A stretch of DNA of 64,000 nt. Origin: Nostoc sp. UHCC 0702. GTDB lineage: Bacteria; Cyanobacteriota; Cyanobacteriia; Cyanobacteriales; Nostocaceae. Made by a program: the position numbers and the translations under genes. The notes beneath the pieces are model-generated. The model did not search any database and was not told where the DNA came from. It saw only the letters and a program-made list of their open reading frames with translations. The stretch is taken from assembly GCA_017164015.1 (NCBI GenBank), contig CP071065.1:6276091-6340090 (forward strand), given 5' to 3'. This document shows positions 43,348-51,277 of this stretch, one piece after another (the first letter of the stretch is position 1; every line of letters begins with the position of its first letter).

Positions 43348-45177
43348 CTAAGCAACACCCTCACGAGTGCTACTCGTCTCCAGAACCGGACATGAGACTT
43401 TCATCTCATCCGGCTCCTCAGAAAACATACCCTTGTCATGGGAACTACTCAGACTACCATCTTTGGCTGTCTTTTGGTCATGGCAATGTCTATGCAATGC
43501 TTGAATATTATCCAACTTTCTTTTCCCGCCTAAGCTGATTGGTATAATGTGGTCAAGTTCGATTTGGTCTTCTGTTGTAAAGGTGAGGCCACAACAAGCA
43601 CATTTACCTTTCTGCTTGTGAAGAATTTTTGCAAGTAGAGAAGGAATTTCTTTACTCTTTCCAGTTCTTGTTCCCCAGTAGACGAAATCACCGTTAAATA
43701 GTGATGCATCGCCTTTAACCTTAGTGTGGCGGATGATTCTTGTCCATGTATGCTTTAAAAGGATATATCTTTCGTCTGTGTCTGGGTTGATATAACCAAA
43801 CACCCAATTATCCCCACCTACTGTTGTCCAGTATTTCTCAGTTACCCATTTAGCACCTTTATTAGGGTGTCTGTACCTCGCCCATGATGTTAATTTGGTA
43901 TAAATCATGTGATTTAAATCTCGAAAAACATCAGTTGAGCAAGCAGATGAGTAGTAGTTTGCCCAACCTTGAATAATGGGGTTGAGTCTCTGGATAAGCA
44001 CCTTTTGTGGTGCTGCCTTATAGGAGTTGATGATTTCCGATATAACCTGATAGTGACGCTGTACTGCTTTTTTGCTGGGTTGGATAATTGTTTGGAATCC
44101 CAGAATCTTACCTGACCTTGGTGCTTTGGCGCTCATCCCATCATTGACCGGGAATTGTCGAATATTAAAACCCAAGAAGTCAAATCCAGGTTGTTTCCCT
44201 TCATATTCTTCAAAAGTGTGACAAATTCTGGTCTTGCTTGGTTTGAGTTCCAAGCCGATGTCTTTTAAGAAACCTTCGATTACAGCTTTTGCCCCTAACA
44301 CAACATTGATGTCTTCGTGAATAATCACAAAATCGTCGGCGTAACGAATCAAACTCAAGGCATTACGGTTTTGCTTTCTCCCATAATTCCTATATGTAGG
44401 TAGGGTGTTGGCATATTCCTTAATTACCTCTTCCATACCGTGGAGTGCGATATTTGCCAGTAGTGGGGAAATGACCCCGCCCTGTGGTGTACCCATTTCG
44501 GTTGGGAACATATCGCGTTCATCCATAAAGCCTGCTTTTAACCAGTTACGGATTAACCGTCTCATGGATGGGTATGTGTTTAATTTGTCCAGTAGCTTTC
44601 GCTGGTCAATGTTGTCAAAGCACTTAGATATATCAGCATTTAAGACGTACTTAGCTTTACAGTGTATTGCTAAGTATATAGCTTCGATGGCATCATGTAT
44701 CGCCCTTCCTGGTCTGAACCCGTAACTGTTTGGCTCGAATTTTGCTTCCCATTCTGGCTCTAGGGCTAACTTGGCTAGTGCCTGTAATGCTCTATCTGCC
44801 ATTGTGGGAATTCCCAGAGGTCGTTTTTCGTCTGTTCCTGGCTTGGGAATCCAGATTCTACGGCTTGGTTTCACCTTAAGCGCAGTTCCTAGATTTCTAC
44901 CTAGTGCCAGACGTTGACTGTATCCGAGTGATTTCACTCCGTCTACCCCTGCTGTGTTCTTACCTTTGTTGTCTTGGGTCACTGTTCGCGTTGCTAGTAG
45001 CTTGGCGTACCAGGATTTCATTAAGGTTTTCTGGAGTCGTCGCATTGCTTTGACATCCCCACGTTGAGCAGCTTTATGTATGCGCTTTTGCAACTTAAAC
45101 ACCATCCCCTGGATTTTTTTCCAGTTGATGTTGTTCCATACCACCGTAGTCTTAAAACTCGTTTTAGTCGTCTTCAT
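43348..45177 (-). CDS. ltrA: Group II intron reverse transcriptase/maturase with HNH domain
   Basis: 609 residues. RT motifs in order: RRIWIPKPGTDEKRPLGIPT, FEPNSYGFRPGRAIHDA, ADISKCFDNID (first Asp), GTPQGGVISPLLANI, and YADDFVIIHED with catalytic YADD at 279-282. A maturase X domain follows (IINSYKAAPQKVLIQRLNPI, GWANYYSSA). A C-terminal HNH endonuclease covers about residues 525-570: CACCGLTFTTEDQIELDHII and HRHCHD. The tail beyond about residue 584 (EEPDEMKVSCPVLE) is the translation of domain V, and the stop lies only a few bases from the intron end. The enzyme should help splice the intron and support retrohoming. The start is ATG 45177. Confidence 0.92.
   Translation of the reverse strand: MKTTKTSFKTTVVWNNINWKKIQGMVFKLQKRIHKAAQRGDVKAMRRLQKTLMKSWYAKLLATRTVTQDNKGKNTAGVDGVKSLGYSQRLALGRNLGTALKVKPSRRIWIPKPGTDEKRPLGIPTMADRALQALAKLALEPEWEAKFEPNSYGFRPGRAIHDAIEAIYLAIHCKAKYVLNADISKCFDNIDQRKLLDKLNTYPSMRRLIRNWLKAGFMDERDMFPTEMGTPQGGVISPLLANIALHGMEEVIKEYANTLPTYRNYGRKQNRNALSLIRYADDFVIIHEDINVVLGAKAVIEGFLKDIGLELKPSKTRICHTFEEYEGKQPGFDFLGFNIRQFPVNDGMSAKAPRSGKILGFQTIIQPSKKAVQRHYQVISEIINSYKAAPQKVLIQRLNPIIQGWANYYSSACSTDVFRDLNHMIYTKLTSWARYRHPNKGAKWVTEKYWTTVGGDNWVFGYINPDTDERYILLKHTWTRIIRHTKVKGDASLFNGDFVYWGTRTGKSKEIPSLLAKILHKQKGKCACCGLTFTTEDQIELDHIIPISLGGKRKLDNIQALHRHCHDQKTAKDGSLSSSHDKGMFSEEPDEMKVSCPVLETSSTREGVA
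43381..43416 (-). ncRNA. Group II intron domain V
   Basis: A 36-nt hairpin with the AGC-like catalytic base (GAGCCGG...), a GAAA tetraloop (GATGAGATGAAAGTCTCAT) and the matching CCGGTTCTG strand. This is the most conserved part of a group II ribozyme and locates the 3' splice site. Confidence 0.93.
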
Positions 45178-45838
45178 TGCTAGTTGTACCTACATATATC
45201 TGTTTCCCGTGAGTCCGTCAGCGTATCCTACGCATTACCGTAGGCGTTAGCTTTTGACTCAATCTCGCCACATAGTTCATTTGGTTAGCACCTACTCAGG
45301 TATCGACCTGCCTGAGAGAATCTATGTGGTTACTTCGTTCCTGATAGTCATTGGTCGAGAGTTTAGGTTCCTACTGTTCACCGGGGTTATGAGTGGTGCA
45401 GACCGGACGGTTGCAATTCCGGTCACTCTACCCTTGCCTTTTGGCACAGCCTGTTAGTCCACTAGGCTGTTTTACATGCTCACGATGATTCAAACGTAGA
45501 TTCGCTTTCGCTAACCATATTCTCCTGCTAGTTGGAGTCGAAGCCTGGACTGGCTTCTTACCACCGTTCATTCCCGCTTCACGGATTGATGGCTAGTCGC
45601 TACCGTGGGGAAAGTGCTTTCACCCTTGCACTTAGGGGGTTGGACTTTATCGATTTACTTATGTCTTTTGTGCTAATTATTGGATATTCTTATGGTTTGA
45701 CTTGTTTAGACATTTGTTAATTTCGATGTCACCAACATGACTACCAAGTTGTCAAGGTTCTTACCTTTTGGGTAGATTTACCTTGCGGCTAATCCTCCAA
45801 AACCCTTATAGGGTTGGTTTCTAGCCAACGAATCGCAC

Positions 45839-46210
45839 ACAGCCCATCATTGCAAGATCCATCATTAACCCGAAGGCTTTCCAGTCTTGGAGGTTGGTAG
45901 AAGTGCAATTATAAGCCCCGGAAAAGTTTTTTGGTTTAGCTATCCAATCTGTACCGCCAACCCATAACCAGCGGCCACTGGGTAAAGCTTTGAGATTTTT
46001 TTGCATTTCCTCCAGGATGGCTACTTCATCTGGGCGTAGCTTACCCAACTCTATCAAGCCTTGGAGAGTGCGATCGCATACCTCATCCCATGTTTCCCTC
46101 ATCCCTGCCTTTGTACGGCGACTATAAGTTCTAAAAAATACGGGATTGGCAGCAGGTGCAGTTTCTGGAAACTGTGTACTCTGACGTTTTCTTTCAAGCT
46201 CTCGAACCAT
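45839..46210 (-). CDS. nrdJ: Class II ribonucleotide reductase, exon 1
   Basis: 124 codons from ATG 46210. MVRELERKRQSTQFPETAPA leads into NPVFFRTYSRRTKAGMRETWDEVCDRT, then LPSGRWLWVGGTDWI, a family motif, and FSGAYNCTSTNLQDWKAFGLMMDLAMMGC, where the group II intron begins. The apparent C-terminal VRFVG is intron sequence. The intron therefore interrupts the motif carrying the substrate-site Cys and AMMGC-GTG. Upstream, at 46211-46707, I found neither a cobalamin riboswitch signature nor a clear NrdR box, so B12 or nucleotide control is not evident from the sequence. Confidence 0.92.
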
Positions 46211-46707
46211 ATATCAGGTCTTGTTGCGTGCGAACAGATTATGACTATACGCCAAGTAGATTTAGGATTAAAGATTGCCAAATTGTCCACTTTGCGCTAC
46301 CCAACAAATGTACTAATTGCAACATAAATTTATGATGTATAATATTCCTCACCCTGAGATTAGCTCACAGACTGAAGTTGCAATTAGAACTTTATCATCG
46401 ACAGTGTAACGAGTAAATTCTTTCCGTACTCCTATCTGAGGGAGAATTTATAAGTAAATCTTAAGTAAGTAATTTGTAAAGTTAGATTTAATTACGATTT
46501 CTATAGAACTTCTATTTGATTTTTGAAATGCAAGTAGCCCTTTTACCTTGGTGTCTTCGTGTCTTGGTGGTTGACAAGTAAATTTTTTGACTACAAAGAC
46601 ACAAAGGCACTAAGAAAAATGCATGATTTCAAATTACACCTTGAAAAAGTTATCAGCTATCAGTCATCCTTTATGATCAGATTATTCAGAGAAACGCTAA
46701 ATTCATC
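46211..46707. other. Divergent promoter region of nrdJ and the first Uma2 gene
   Basis: About 500 bp without a gene. It includes an imperfect inverted repeat of the kind common in cyanobacteria: TTGGTGTCTTCGTGTCTTGG at 46550-46569, facing ACTACAAAGACACAAAGGCA at 46590-46609. A 63-codon minus-strand frame inside it has no features of a gene. Confidence 0.5.
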
Positions 46708-47490
46708 ATGTTAGAGTACAATCCATTGGCTTGCTTGCCCTCTTCTGAGGAACTGCCCGACTCTGACGATACACCTGTGGATAATGAATTACAAGACTTG
46801 ATTCCCGGTTTACTTAAAGCGCTTCTGGCAATAGCTTGGGCAGAACGCATGGATTGGTTTTTTGGTGTAGATATGGGTATTTATTATGACCCAGATTTAC
46901 CAGCAATAGTCCCAGATGGATTTTTGAGTTTGGGGGTAGAGCGATTTTATGATGAAGACCTCCGCCCCAGTTATGTGCTTTGGGAAGAGAAGAAAGTACC
47001 TATATTAGTGTTGGAAGTTGTATCTCAAAACTACCGTGGTGAGTACTCAACTAAGAAAGCAGAGTATGCAAGATTGGGAATTTTGTATTATGTAGTTTAC
47101 AACCCATTTCGTCGCCGCAAGCCACGTTTAGAAGTTTATAAATTAGTTAACAATATTTATGAATTACATGATGGGAATCCAGTTTGGTTGCCAGAAATAG
47201 GTTTAGGAATTGGCATCGAACGAGGAACTTATCTAGGTATACCACGGGAATGGATGTATTGGTATAACCAACAAGGACAACGGTTTTTAACATCACAAGA
47301 AAAAGCTCAACAAGCAGAACAAAAAGCTCAACAAGCAGAACAAAAAGCTCAACAAGCAGAACAAAAGGCTCAACAAGCAGAACAAAAAGCTCAACAAGCA
47401 GAACAAAAAGCTCAACAAGCACAGCAAGAAACCCAATTATTACGAGAACGGTTGCGATCGCTCGGCATAGATCCTGATTCTTTGACCTAA
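46708..47490 (+). CDS. Uma2-family (DUF820) PD-(D/E)XK-fold protein, copy 1
   Basis: 260 residues. The Uma2 core is clear: IAWAERMDWFFGVDMGIYYDPDLPAIVPDGFLSLGV carries the conserved Pro-Asp, then PSYVLWEEKKVPILVLEVVSQ has the E-V-x-S-x(4-10)-K step, and TKKAEYARLGILYYVVYNP follows with the family Lys and Tyr residues. These proteins have a restriction-endonuclease fold, are very abundant in cyanobacteria, and have no firmly known role. The C-terminal 55 residues are a coiled coil made by six repeats of KAQQAEQ encoded by a 21-bp tandem repeat. A close paralogue follows 66 bp downstream. Confidence 0.88.
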   Translation: MLEYNPLACLPSSEELPDSDDTPVDNELQDLIPGLLKALLAIAWAERMDWFFGVDMGIYYDPDLPAIVPDGFLSLGVERFYDEDLRPSYVLWEEKKVPILVLEVVSQNYRGEYSTKKAEYARLGILYYVVYNPFRRRKPRLEVYKLVNNIYELHDGNPVWLPEIGLGIGIERGTYLGIPREWMYWYNQQGQRFLTSQEKAQQAEQKAQQAEQKAQQAEQKAQQAEQKAQQAEQKAQQAQQETQLLRERLRSLGIDPDSLT

Positions 47491-47556
47491 ATTGCTATCA
47501 AAATTCATTTATAAAATAAAGATGTACTAATAACTGAGGAACGGTAAATCCATATC

Positions 47557-48273
47557 ATGGTAAATTACGATCCATCAGTTCGTTTGCCCTCTTCAAAAGA
47601 ACTACCTGACTCTGACGATACCCCAGTAGATAACGAATTACAAAAATCAATTCCCGATTTACTCAGAAGCGTATTAGCAATGGCTTGGGCAGAACGCATG
47701 GATTGGTTTTTTGGTATTCGCATGGGTATTTATTACGACCCAGGTTTACCAGCGATAGTCCCAGATGCGTTTTTGAGTCTGGGCGTTAAGCGATTTTATG
47801 ATGAAAATCTCCGTCCCAGTTATGTGCTTTGGGAAGAAAAGAAACTACCGATATTAGTACTTGAGGTGGTATCTCAGATAGATCGCGGTGAGTACTCGAC
47901 TAAAAAAGCAGAGTATGCAAAATTGGGGTTTTTGTATTATGTAGTTTACAACCCATTTCGTTGCGACAAGCCACGTTTAGAAGTTTACAAATTAGTTAAT
48001 AATGCTTATGAATTACATGATGGCGATCGCGTTTGGTTGCCAGAGATAGGTTTAGCAATTGGCATAGAACGAGGAACTTATCTAGGCATATCACGGGAAT
48101 GGATGTATTGGTATAACCAACAAGGACAACGGTTTTTAACACCAGAAGAACAGATGAAACAAGCTCAACAACAAGCCCTCCAAGCGCAACAAGTTCTGCA
48201 AGCACAGCGAGAAACCCAATTATTACGAGAACGATTGCGATCGCTCGGCATAGATCCTGATTCTCTCACCTGA
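47557..48273 (+). CDS. Uma2-family (DUF820) protein, copy 2
   Basis: 238 residues, closely similar to the preceding gene along the whole domain (AMAWAERMDWFFGIRMGIYYDPGLPAIVPDAFLSLGVKRFYDENLRPSYVLWEEKKLPI... has the same blocks), and ends with the same LLRERLRSLGIDPDSLT tail. The coiled-coil region is shorter and irregular (EEQMKQAQQQALQAQQVLQAQRE), so the 21-bp repeat has expanded only in copy 1. The conserved Pro-Asp reads PDAF and the Glu/Lys residues are present. A tandem duplication is the likely origin. Confidence 0.88.
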   Translation: MVNYDPSVRLPSSKELPDSDDTPVDNELQKSIPDLLRSVLAMAWAERMDWFFGIRMGIYYDPGLPAIVPDAFLSLGVKRFYDENLRPSYVLWEEKKLPILVLEVVSQIDRGEYSTKKAEYAKLGFLYYVVYNPFRCDKPRLEVYKLVNNAYELHDGDRVWLPEIGLAIGIERGTYLGISREWMYWYNQQGQRFLTPEEQMKQAQQQALQAQQVLQAQRETQLLRERLRSLGIDPDSLT

Positions 48274-48354
48274 ATTGCTGTGAAAGTTCATCAACGAAGC
48301 TCCGAGGTTCACGAATGAAGCTGCAAGGTTCATTAACAAAGCTCTGAGGTTCAT

Positions 48355-48545
48355 TAACGGAGTTCAAAGACTCGTCCGCGAGTATCAAAGACTCGTCCGC
48401 GAGTATCAAAGACTCGTCCACGAGTATCAAAGACTTGTCCGCGAGTATCAAAGACTCATTCACGAGTATCAAAGACTCGTCCGCGAGTATCAAAGACTCG
48501 TCCGCGAGTATCAAAGACTCGTCCGCGAGTATCAAAGACTCATTA
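48355..48545. repeat. 21-bp tandem array (TATCAAAGACTCGTCCGCGAG units)
   Basis: About nine tandem 21-bp units with a few substitutions, preceded by older diverged GGTTCATTAACAAAGCT-like units from 48296. On the minus strand the array keeps a frame open that reads (LILADES)n, but no start signal or family supports a gene. There are no spacers, so it is not a CRISPR array. Confidence 0.85.
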
Positions 48546-48715
48546 ATCAGTAGCAGGCGACTGGAAGTCGCGGCTACACAGGCAAAACCCGCCTACGCGG
48601 GTTGAAATGCTTGATTTTATTTTAGTCCGCAGGCTGCTTTGCCTTTGTGTGAGACAAAAAATCTTTCGGTGCTGTAATTACGAATTACGAACTTGTACTG
48701 AGCGTAGCCGAAGTA
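48546..48715. repeat. Interspersed repeat fragments
   Basis: Contains pieces that recur in cyanobacterial genomes: a GCGACTGGAAGTCGC hairpin, an AACCCGCCTACGCGGGTT hairpin (48588-48605) and a TACGCATTACGCATTAC tandem end. No gene is seen. Confidence 0.6.
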
Positions 48716-49093
48716 TTACGCATTACGCATTACCCTATCAAGACTTGCACTCACACTTTCAGCGTGTGGTGAGTTCAATCGCTGCAAAATCTCTAAAGCT
48801 GGTTGCAAATAGGATATCGCTTTAGTGTATTTACCGTGTTGTTCTGCCAAATATTCTAAGCACCACAGAGTCATTGCTTTGCCTTGGACATTACAAATGC
48901 TTTGTTCTATTTCTAAAGACTGATTGAAAAGTGCGATCGCTTCATCCACTTCCCCTTTGTCGGCGTAGATATATCCCAGATTGTTCAACGTCGCCGCTTT
49001 GCCTTGGACATTACCGATGTGTTCATTTATTTCCAAAGACTGATTGTAGAGCGCGTAGGCGTAGCCCGTCGTAGACATCGCTTTTTGTACCAA
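48716..49093 (-). pseudogene. Fragment of a TPR protein gene, copy A
   Basis: Two to three tetratricopeptide-like repeats (SLEINEHIGNVQGKAATLNNLGYIYADKGEVDEAIALFNQ, then NVQGKAMTLWCLEYLAEQHGKYTKAISYLQPALEILQRL). The frame begins abruptly in an interspersed repeat that writes KAMSTTGYAYALYNQS in place of a proper TPR helix, and no signal, start site or N-terminal domain precedes it, so it is the 3' remnant of a longer gene. A second, shorter copy lies at 50548-50844, on the other side of the toxin-antitoxin genes. Confidence 0.7.
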
Positions 49094-49198
49094 GTGCCTG
49101 TAAATTAGATCAATCGACAGAAAGGTTGGTGCGAGTAAACCTGATTAGTTATGATTTAATTAAATTCCGGTTTGCCGGATTATGGTTATTTAGAATTT

Positions 49199-49450
49199 AT
49201 GGAAGTCATCAAGCTAGGAAAAACAGGTCAAGTCTCTATTCCCCAAGCAATTCTTAATCGTCTAGGGTTGGATGGGGAAACTATGCTACTGGTGGAAACT
49301 ACTGCTGATGGTGGAATTTTACTACGTCCTGCTGGAGTGTATCCGATTGAGATATATACAGACGAACGAATCGAGGAGTTTCAGATAGCCGATCGCTTAA
49401 CTGACGAAGAAGCTAAACAACTTCAGCGACAGCTTCAAGATGCTGAATAG
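49199..49450 (+). CDS. AbrB/MazE-type antitoxin
   Basis: 83 residues from ATG 49199 (an in-frame TTG at 49172 lies in duplicated sequence upstream). The swapped-hairpin DNA-binding motif is MEVIKLGKTGQVSIPQAILN-type, followed by RLGLDGETMLLVETTADGGILLRPAG, typical of SpoVT/AbrB antitoxins. The C-terminal tail TDERIEEFQIADRLTDEEAKQLQRQL would wrap the toxin. It ends nine bases before the PIN toxin gene, so the two form a VapBC-like operon, normally autorepressed. Confidence 0.88.
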   Translation: MEVIKLGKTGQVSIPQAILNRLGLDGETMLLVETTADGGILLRPAGVYPIEIYTDERIEEFQIADRLTDEEAKQLQRQLQDAE

Positions 49451-49459
49451 GGAATATAA

Positions 49460-49906
49460 ATGCGCTTATTCCTGGATGCTAATGTTATCTTTGCAGCAGC
49501 TATTAGTCCTGATGGTCGCTGTAGTGCATTGTTTAAGTTAGCTTCTGCTGGGTATTGTGCTTTGCTAACTTCGCCTCATGCTTTGGAAGAAACACGGCGT
49601 AATATTACAGCTAAATATCCCCAAGCTTTAACACGATTGGAGCGAGATTTAATCCCCAAACTAACTATAGTTGGAGAAGCACCAATTGCACGAGTCAATT
49701 GGGCAATGGAGATGGGACTACCTTTGAAAGATGCTCCCATTTTAGCGACAGCAGTAGAGAGTAGAGCAGACCTTTTGGTAACAGGTGATAAGACACATTT
49801 TGGTTCATTTTATGGTCAGGAATTAGAGGGAGTAACGGTGGTAGATATGCGAGAGGCGATGTCTACGACGGGCTACGCCTACGCACTTCTGGACAGAGAA
49901 TTTTGA
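49460..49906 (+). CDS. PIN-domain toxin (VapC-like) with a repeat-derived tail
   Basis: 148 residues. PIN ribonuclease motifs are intact: MRLFLDANVIFAAAISP with D6, the LEETRRNI Glu, LPLKDAPILATAVESRADLLVTGD with the central Asp residues, and KTHFGS. The natural end appears to be near VTVVDMRE. The last residues, AMSTTGYAYALLDREF, are translated from the same 30-bp interspersed repeat found at the start of both TPR fragments, so the toxin has gained about 16 residues. Activity is uncertain but the catalytic core is untouched. Partner of the upstream AbrB-type antitoxin. Confidence 0.85.
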   Translation: MRLFLDANVIFAAAISPDGRCSALFKLASAGYCALLTSPHALEETRRNITAKYPQALTRLERDLIPKLTIVGEAPIARVNWAMEMGLPLKDAPILATAVESRADLLVTGDKTHFGSFYGQELEGVTVVDMREAMSTTGYAYALLDREF

Positions 49907-49926
49907 GAAGCGGAAATTTTGCTTTC

Positions 49927-50208
49927 ATGTATTGTCAAAATCTAATTTTTTCTCGTCATGCTATTCAACAAATGTTTTATCGTCGCATCAGTAAGCAAGA
50001 AGTAGAATCAGTGGTAGGTTATGGAGAAATAATAGAAGAAACTCCTGATGATCAGCCATTTCCTAGTTATCTCCTATTTGATTTCGTGGGAAGTAAACCA
50101 ATTCATGTTGTATTTTCTTATGATGAATCTACAGATACAGGATATGTAGTGACAGCTTATACTCCTGATGCAAATATTTGGTCAGATGATTTTAAAACTA
50201 GGAGGTAA
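49927..50208 (+). CDS. DUF4258 protein (putative toxin)
   Basis: 93 residues from ATG 49927. The alternative TTG at 49903 overlaps the stop of the PIN toxin, but I see no ribosome binding site for it. The DUF4258 core reads IFSRHAIQQMFYRRISKQEVESVVGYGEIIEETPDDQPFPSYLLF, then PIHVVFSYDESTDTGYVVTAYTPD, the fold of RelE/BrnT-like toxins. It ends six bases before a YgiT-type zinc-finger gene, and the pair is a frequent toxin-antitoxin arrangement in cyanobacteria. Confidence 0.82.
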   Translation: MYCQNLIFSRHAIQQMFYRRISKQEVESVVGYGEIIEETPDDQPFPSYLLFDFVGSKPIHVVFSYDESTDTGYVVTAYTPDANIWSDDFKTRR

Positions 50209-50213
50209 GGTTA

Positions 50214-50438
50214 ATGAAATGCGTTATTTGTAAACATGGAAAAACTAAACCGGGCTTAGTGACGGTGACTTTAGAAAGAGACGAATCTATTGTGGTGATT
50301 AAAAAAGTCCCAGCAGAAATTTGTGATAATTGTGGTGAGTATTATCTAAGTGATGTTATTACTGAACAAGTGCTAAATAGGGCAGAAGTTGCTGTGAGTA
50401 ATGGCGCAGAAGTTGAGATTATTAGATATGCAGCGTAG
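50214..50438 (+). CDS. YgiT-type zinc-finger antitoxin
   Basis: 74 residues. Two CxxC pairs (CVIC near residue 3 and CDNCGEYYL near residue 37) bind zinc as in the MqsA N-terminal domain, with VTLERDESIVVIKKVPAEI between them. A perfect AGGAGGT lies eight bases before the ATG. The C-terminal DNA-binding half of full MqsA is missing, which is normal for YgiT-type partners of DUF4258. Antitoxin role is inferred from the pairing. Confidence 0.85.
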   Translation: MKCVICKHGKTKPGLVTVTLERDESIVVIKKVPAEICDNCGEYYLSDVITEQVLNRAEVAVSNGAEVEIIRYAA

Positions 50439-50547
50439 GTGTTTGAAACCTAACCTCCATCTAAAAATTAAATCTGGTGCAGGTTCGGTTGACGCAAGGA
50501 AACCCAACACCACGATCCTGATTGAGTTGCACTACGTTTGACTAAAC
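50439..50547. other. Short intergenic repeat segment
   Basis: Carries a sequence of the type GGTTGACGCAAGGAAACCCAACACC, which I recognise as a scattered cyanobacterial repeat. No gene. Confidence 0.4.
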
Positions 50548-50844
50548 TTACATCTCAGTGTTTTCAACTTGCTGTTGTACTCTAGCAAGACTTGCACTCA
50601 CACTTTCAGCATTCGGTGACTTCAATCGCTGCAAAATCTCTAAAGCTGGTTGCAAATAGGATATCGCTTTAGTGTATTCATCCTGCTGTTCTGCCAAATG
50701 CCCTAACCACCACAGAGTCATTGCTTTGCCTTGGACATCACCAATGCGTTCTTTTATTGACAAAGACTGATTGAAAAGTGCGTAGGCGTAGCCCGTCGTA
50801 GACATCGCTTTTTGTATCAAGTGCCTGTAAACTATATCAATCAA
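50548..50844 (-). pseudogene. Fragment of a TPR protein gene, copy B
   Basis: A shorter relative of the fragment at 48716-49093. ALFNQSLSIKERIGDVQGKAMTLWWLGHLAEQQDEYTKAISYLQPALEILQRLKSPNAESVSASLARVQQQ spans about one and a half TPRs and the same C-terminal capping helix. It also begins in the AMSTTGYAYA repeat. It lacks the internal TPR that copy A has, and keeps a longer C-terminus. No proper start. Confidence 0.7.
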
Positions 50845-50925
50845 CAGGAGTAAACCTGATTAGTTATGATTTAATTAAATTCCCGTTTGCCGGATTATGG
50901 TTATTTAGAATTTATGGAAGTCATT
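50766..50925. repeat. Segmental duplication of the 49050-49215 region
   Basis: From the AMSTTGYAYA repeat through CTGATTAGTTATGATTTAAT and the leader of the antitoxin gene (GGATTATGGTTATTTAGAAT followed by TTATGGAAGTCAT) the sequence is almost identical to 49050-49215. Here it breaks off after the first few antitoxin codons. So the duplication includes the promoter/leader of the AbrB-type antitoxin, without its gene. Confidence 0.85.
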
Positions 50926-50998
50926 GCTCTCCCTTTTTAAAACATCTTCTTAACTAAATTTATAATGTAATCATATCTCATCTAGCAGAGGTAAAACT

Positions 50999-51277
50999 AT
51001 GACTATTGAACAAACAGTTCTACAAACATTCCGAGAATTACCACCAGATAAACAGCAAGAAGTTTTAGACTTTATTCAATTTCTCAAATATAAATTATCA
51101 GTTCAAAAACCATTTTCTATATCTGAACATCAAAAAAGGTTAAGAGAAAGTAAAGACATTACTGATTTTTGGTCAGCTTTACAAGACTTTAGACAAAGGG
51201 TTGATTTAGAAAGTATTGATGATGACACTTTTGAAAATATAAGGGATAAGTCACCAGGAAGAGAAGTTAATTTATGA
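50999..51277 (+). CDS. DUF2281-type antitoxin
   Basis: 92 residues. The N-terminal half MTIEQTVLQTFRELPPDKQQ then EVLDFIQFLKYKL is the DUF2281 signature seen in antitoxins next to PIN or RelE toxins. The second half is charged and less ordered (HQKRLRESKDITDFWSALQDFRQRV). The stop overlaps the start of the PIN gene by ATGA, so the two are translationally coupled. AGAGGTAAAACT precedes the ATG. Confidence 0.85.
   Translation: MTIEQTVLQTFRELPPDKQQEVLDFIQFLKYKLSVQKPFSISEHQKRLRESKDITDFWSALQDFRQRVDLESIDDDTFENIRDKSPGREVNL

Larger units (their letters stand above)
43342..45838 (-). mobile_element. Group II intron in nrdJ, 2.5 kb, with RT/maturase
   Basis: It begins GTGCGATT, the group II consensus 5' end (GUGYG), right after exon codon TGT, and ends in AT before exon codon GGT. 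Domain V is unmistakable: GAGCCGGATGAGATGAAAG followed by TCTCATGTCCGGTTCTG at 43381-43416 on the minus strand. Domain VI follows with the bulged A region near the 3' end. A long domain I occupies 45178-45838, and the RT gene fills domain IV. Excision joins AMMGC to GTGAV in frame. Confidence 0.93.

Noticed and set aside
45254..45720. Two plus-strand frames of 67 and 62 codons
   Set aside because: They lie in domain I of the group II intron on the opposite strand and reflect structured RNA sequence, not protein.
46211..46500. Cobalamin riboswitch or NrdR box upstream of the B12-dependent nrdJ
   Set aside because: No B12-box-like GCCACTG motif or tandem NrdR boxes could be seen on the minus strand.
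48355..48545. Possible CRISPR array
   Set aside because: Units are directly abutting with no spacers, and no cas genes are present. It is a plain tandem repeat.
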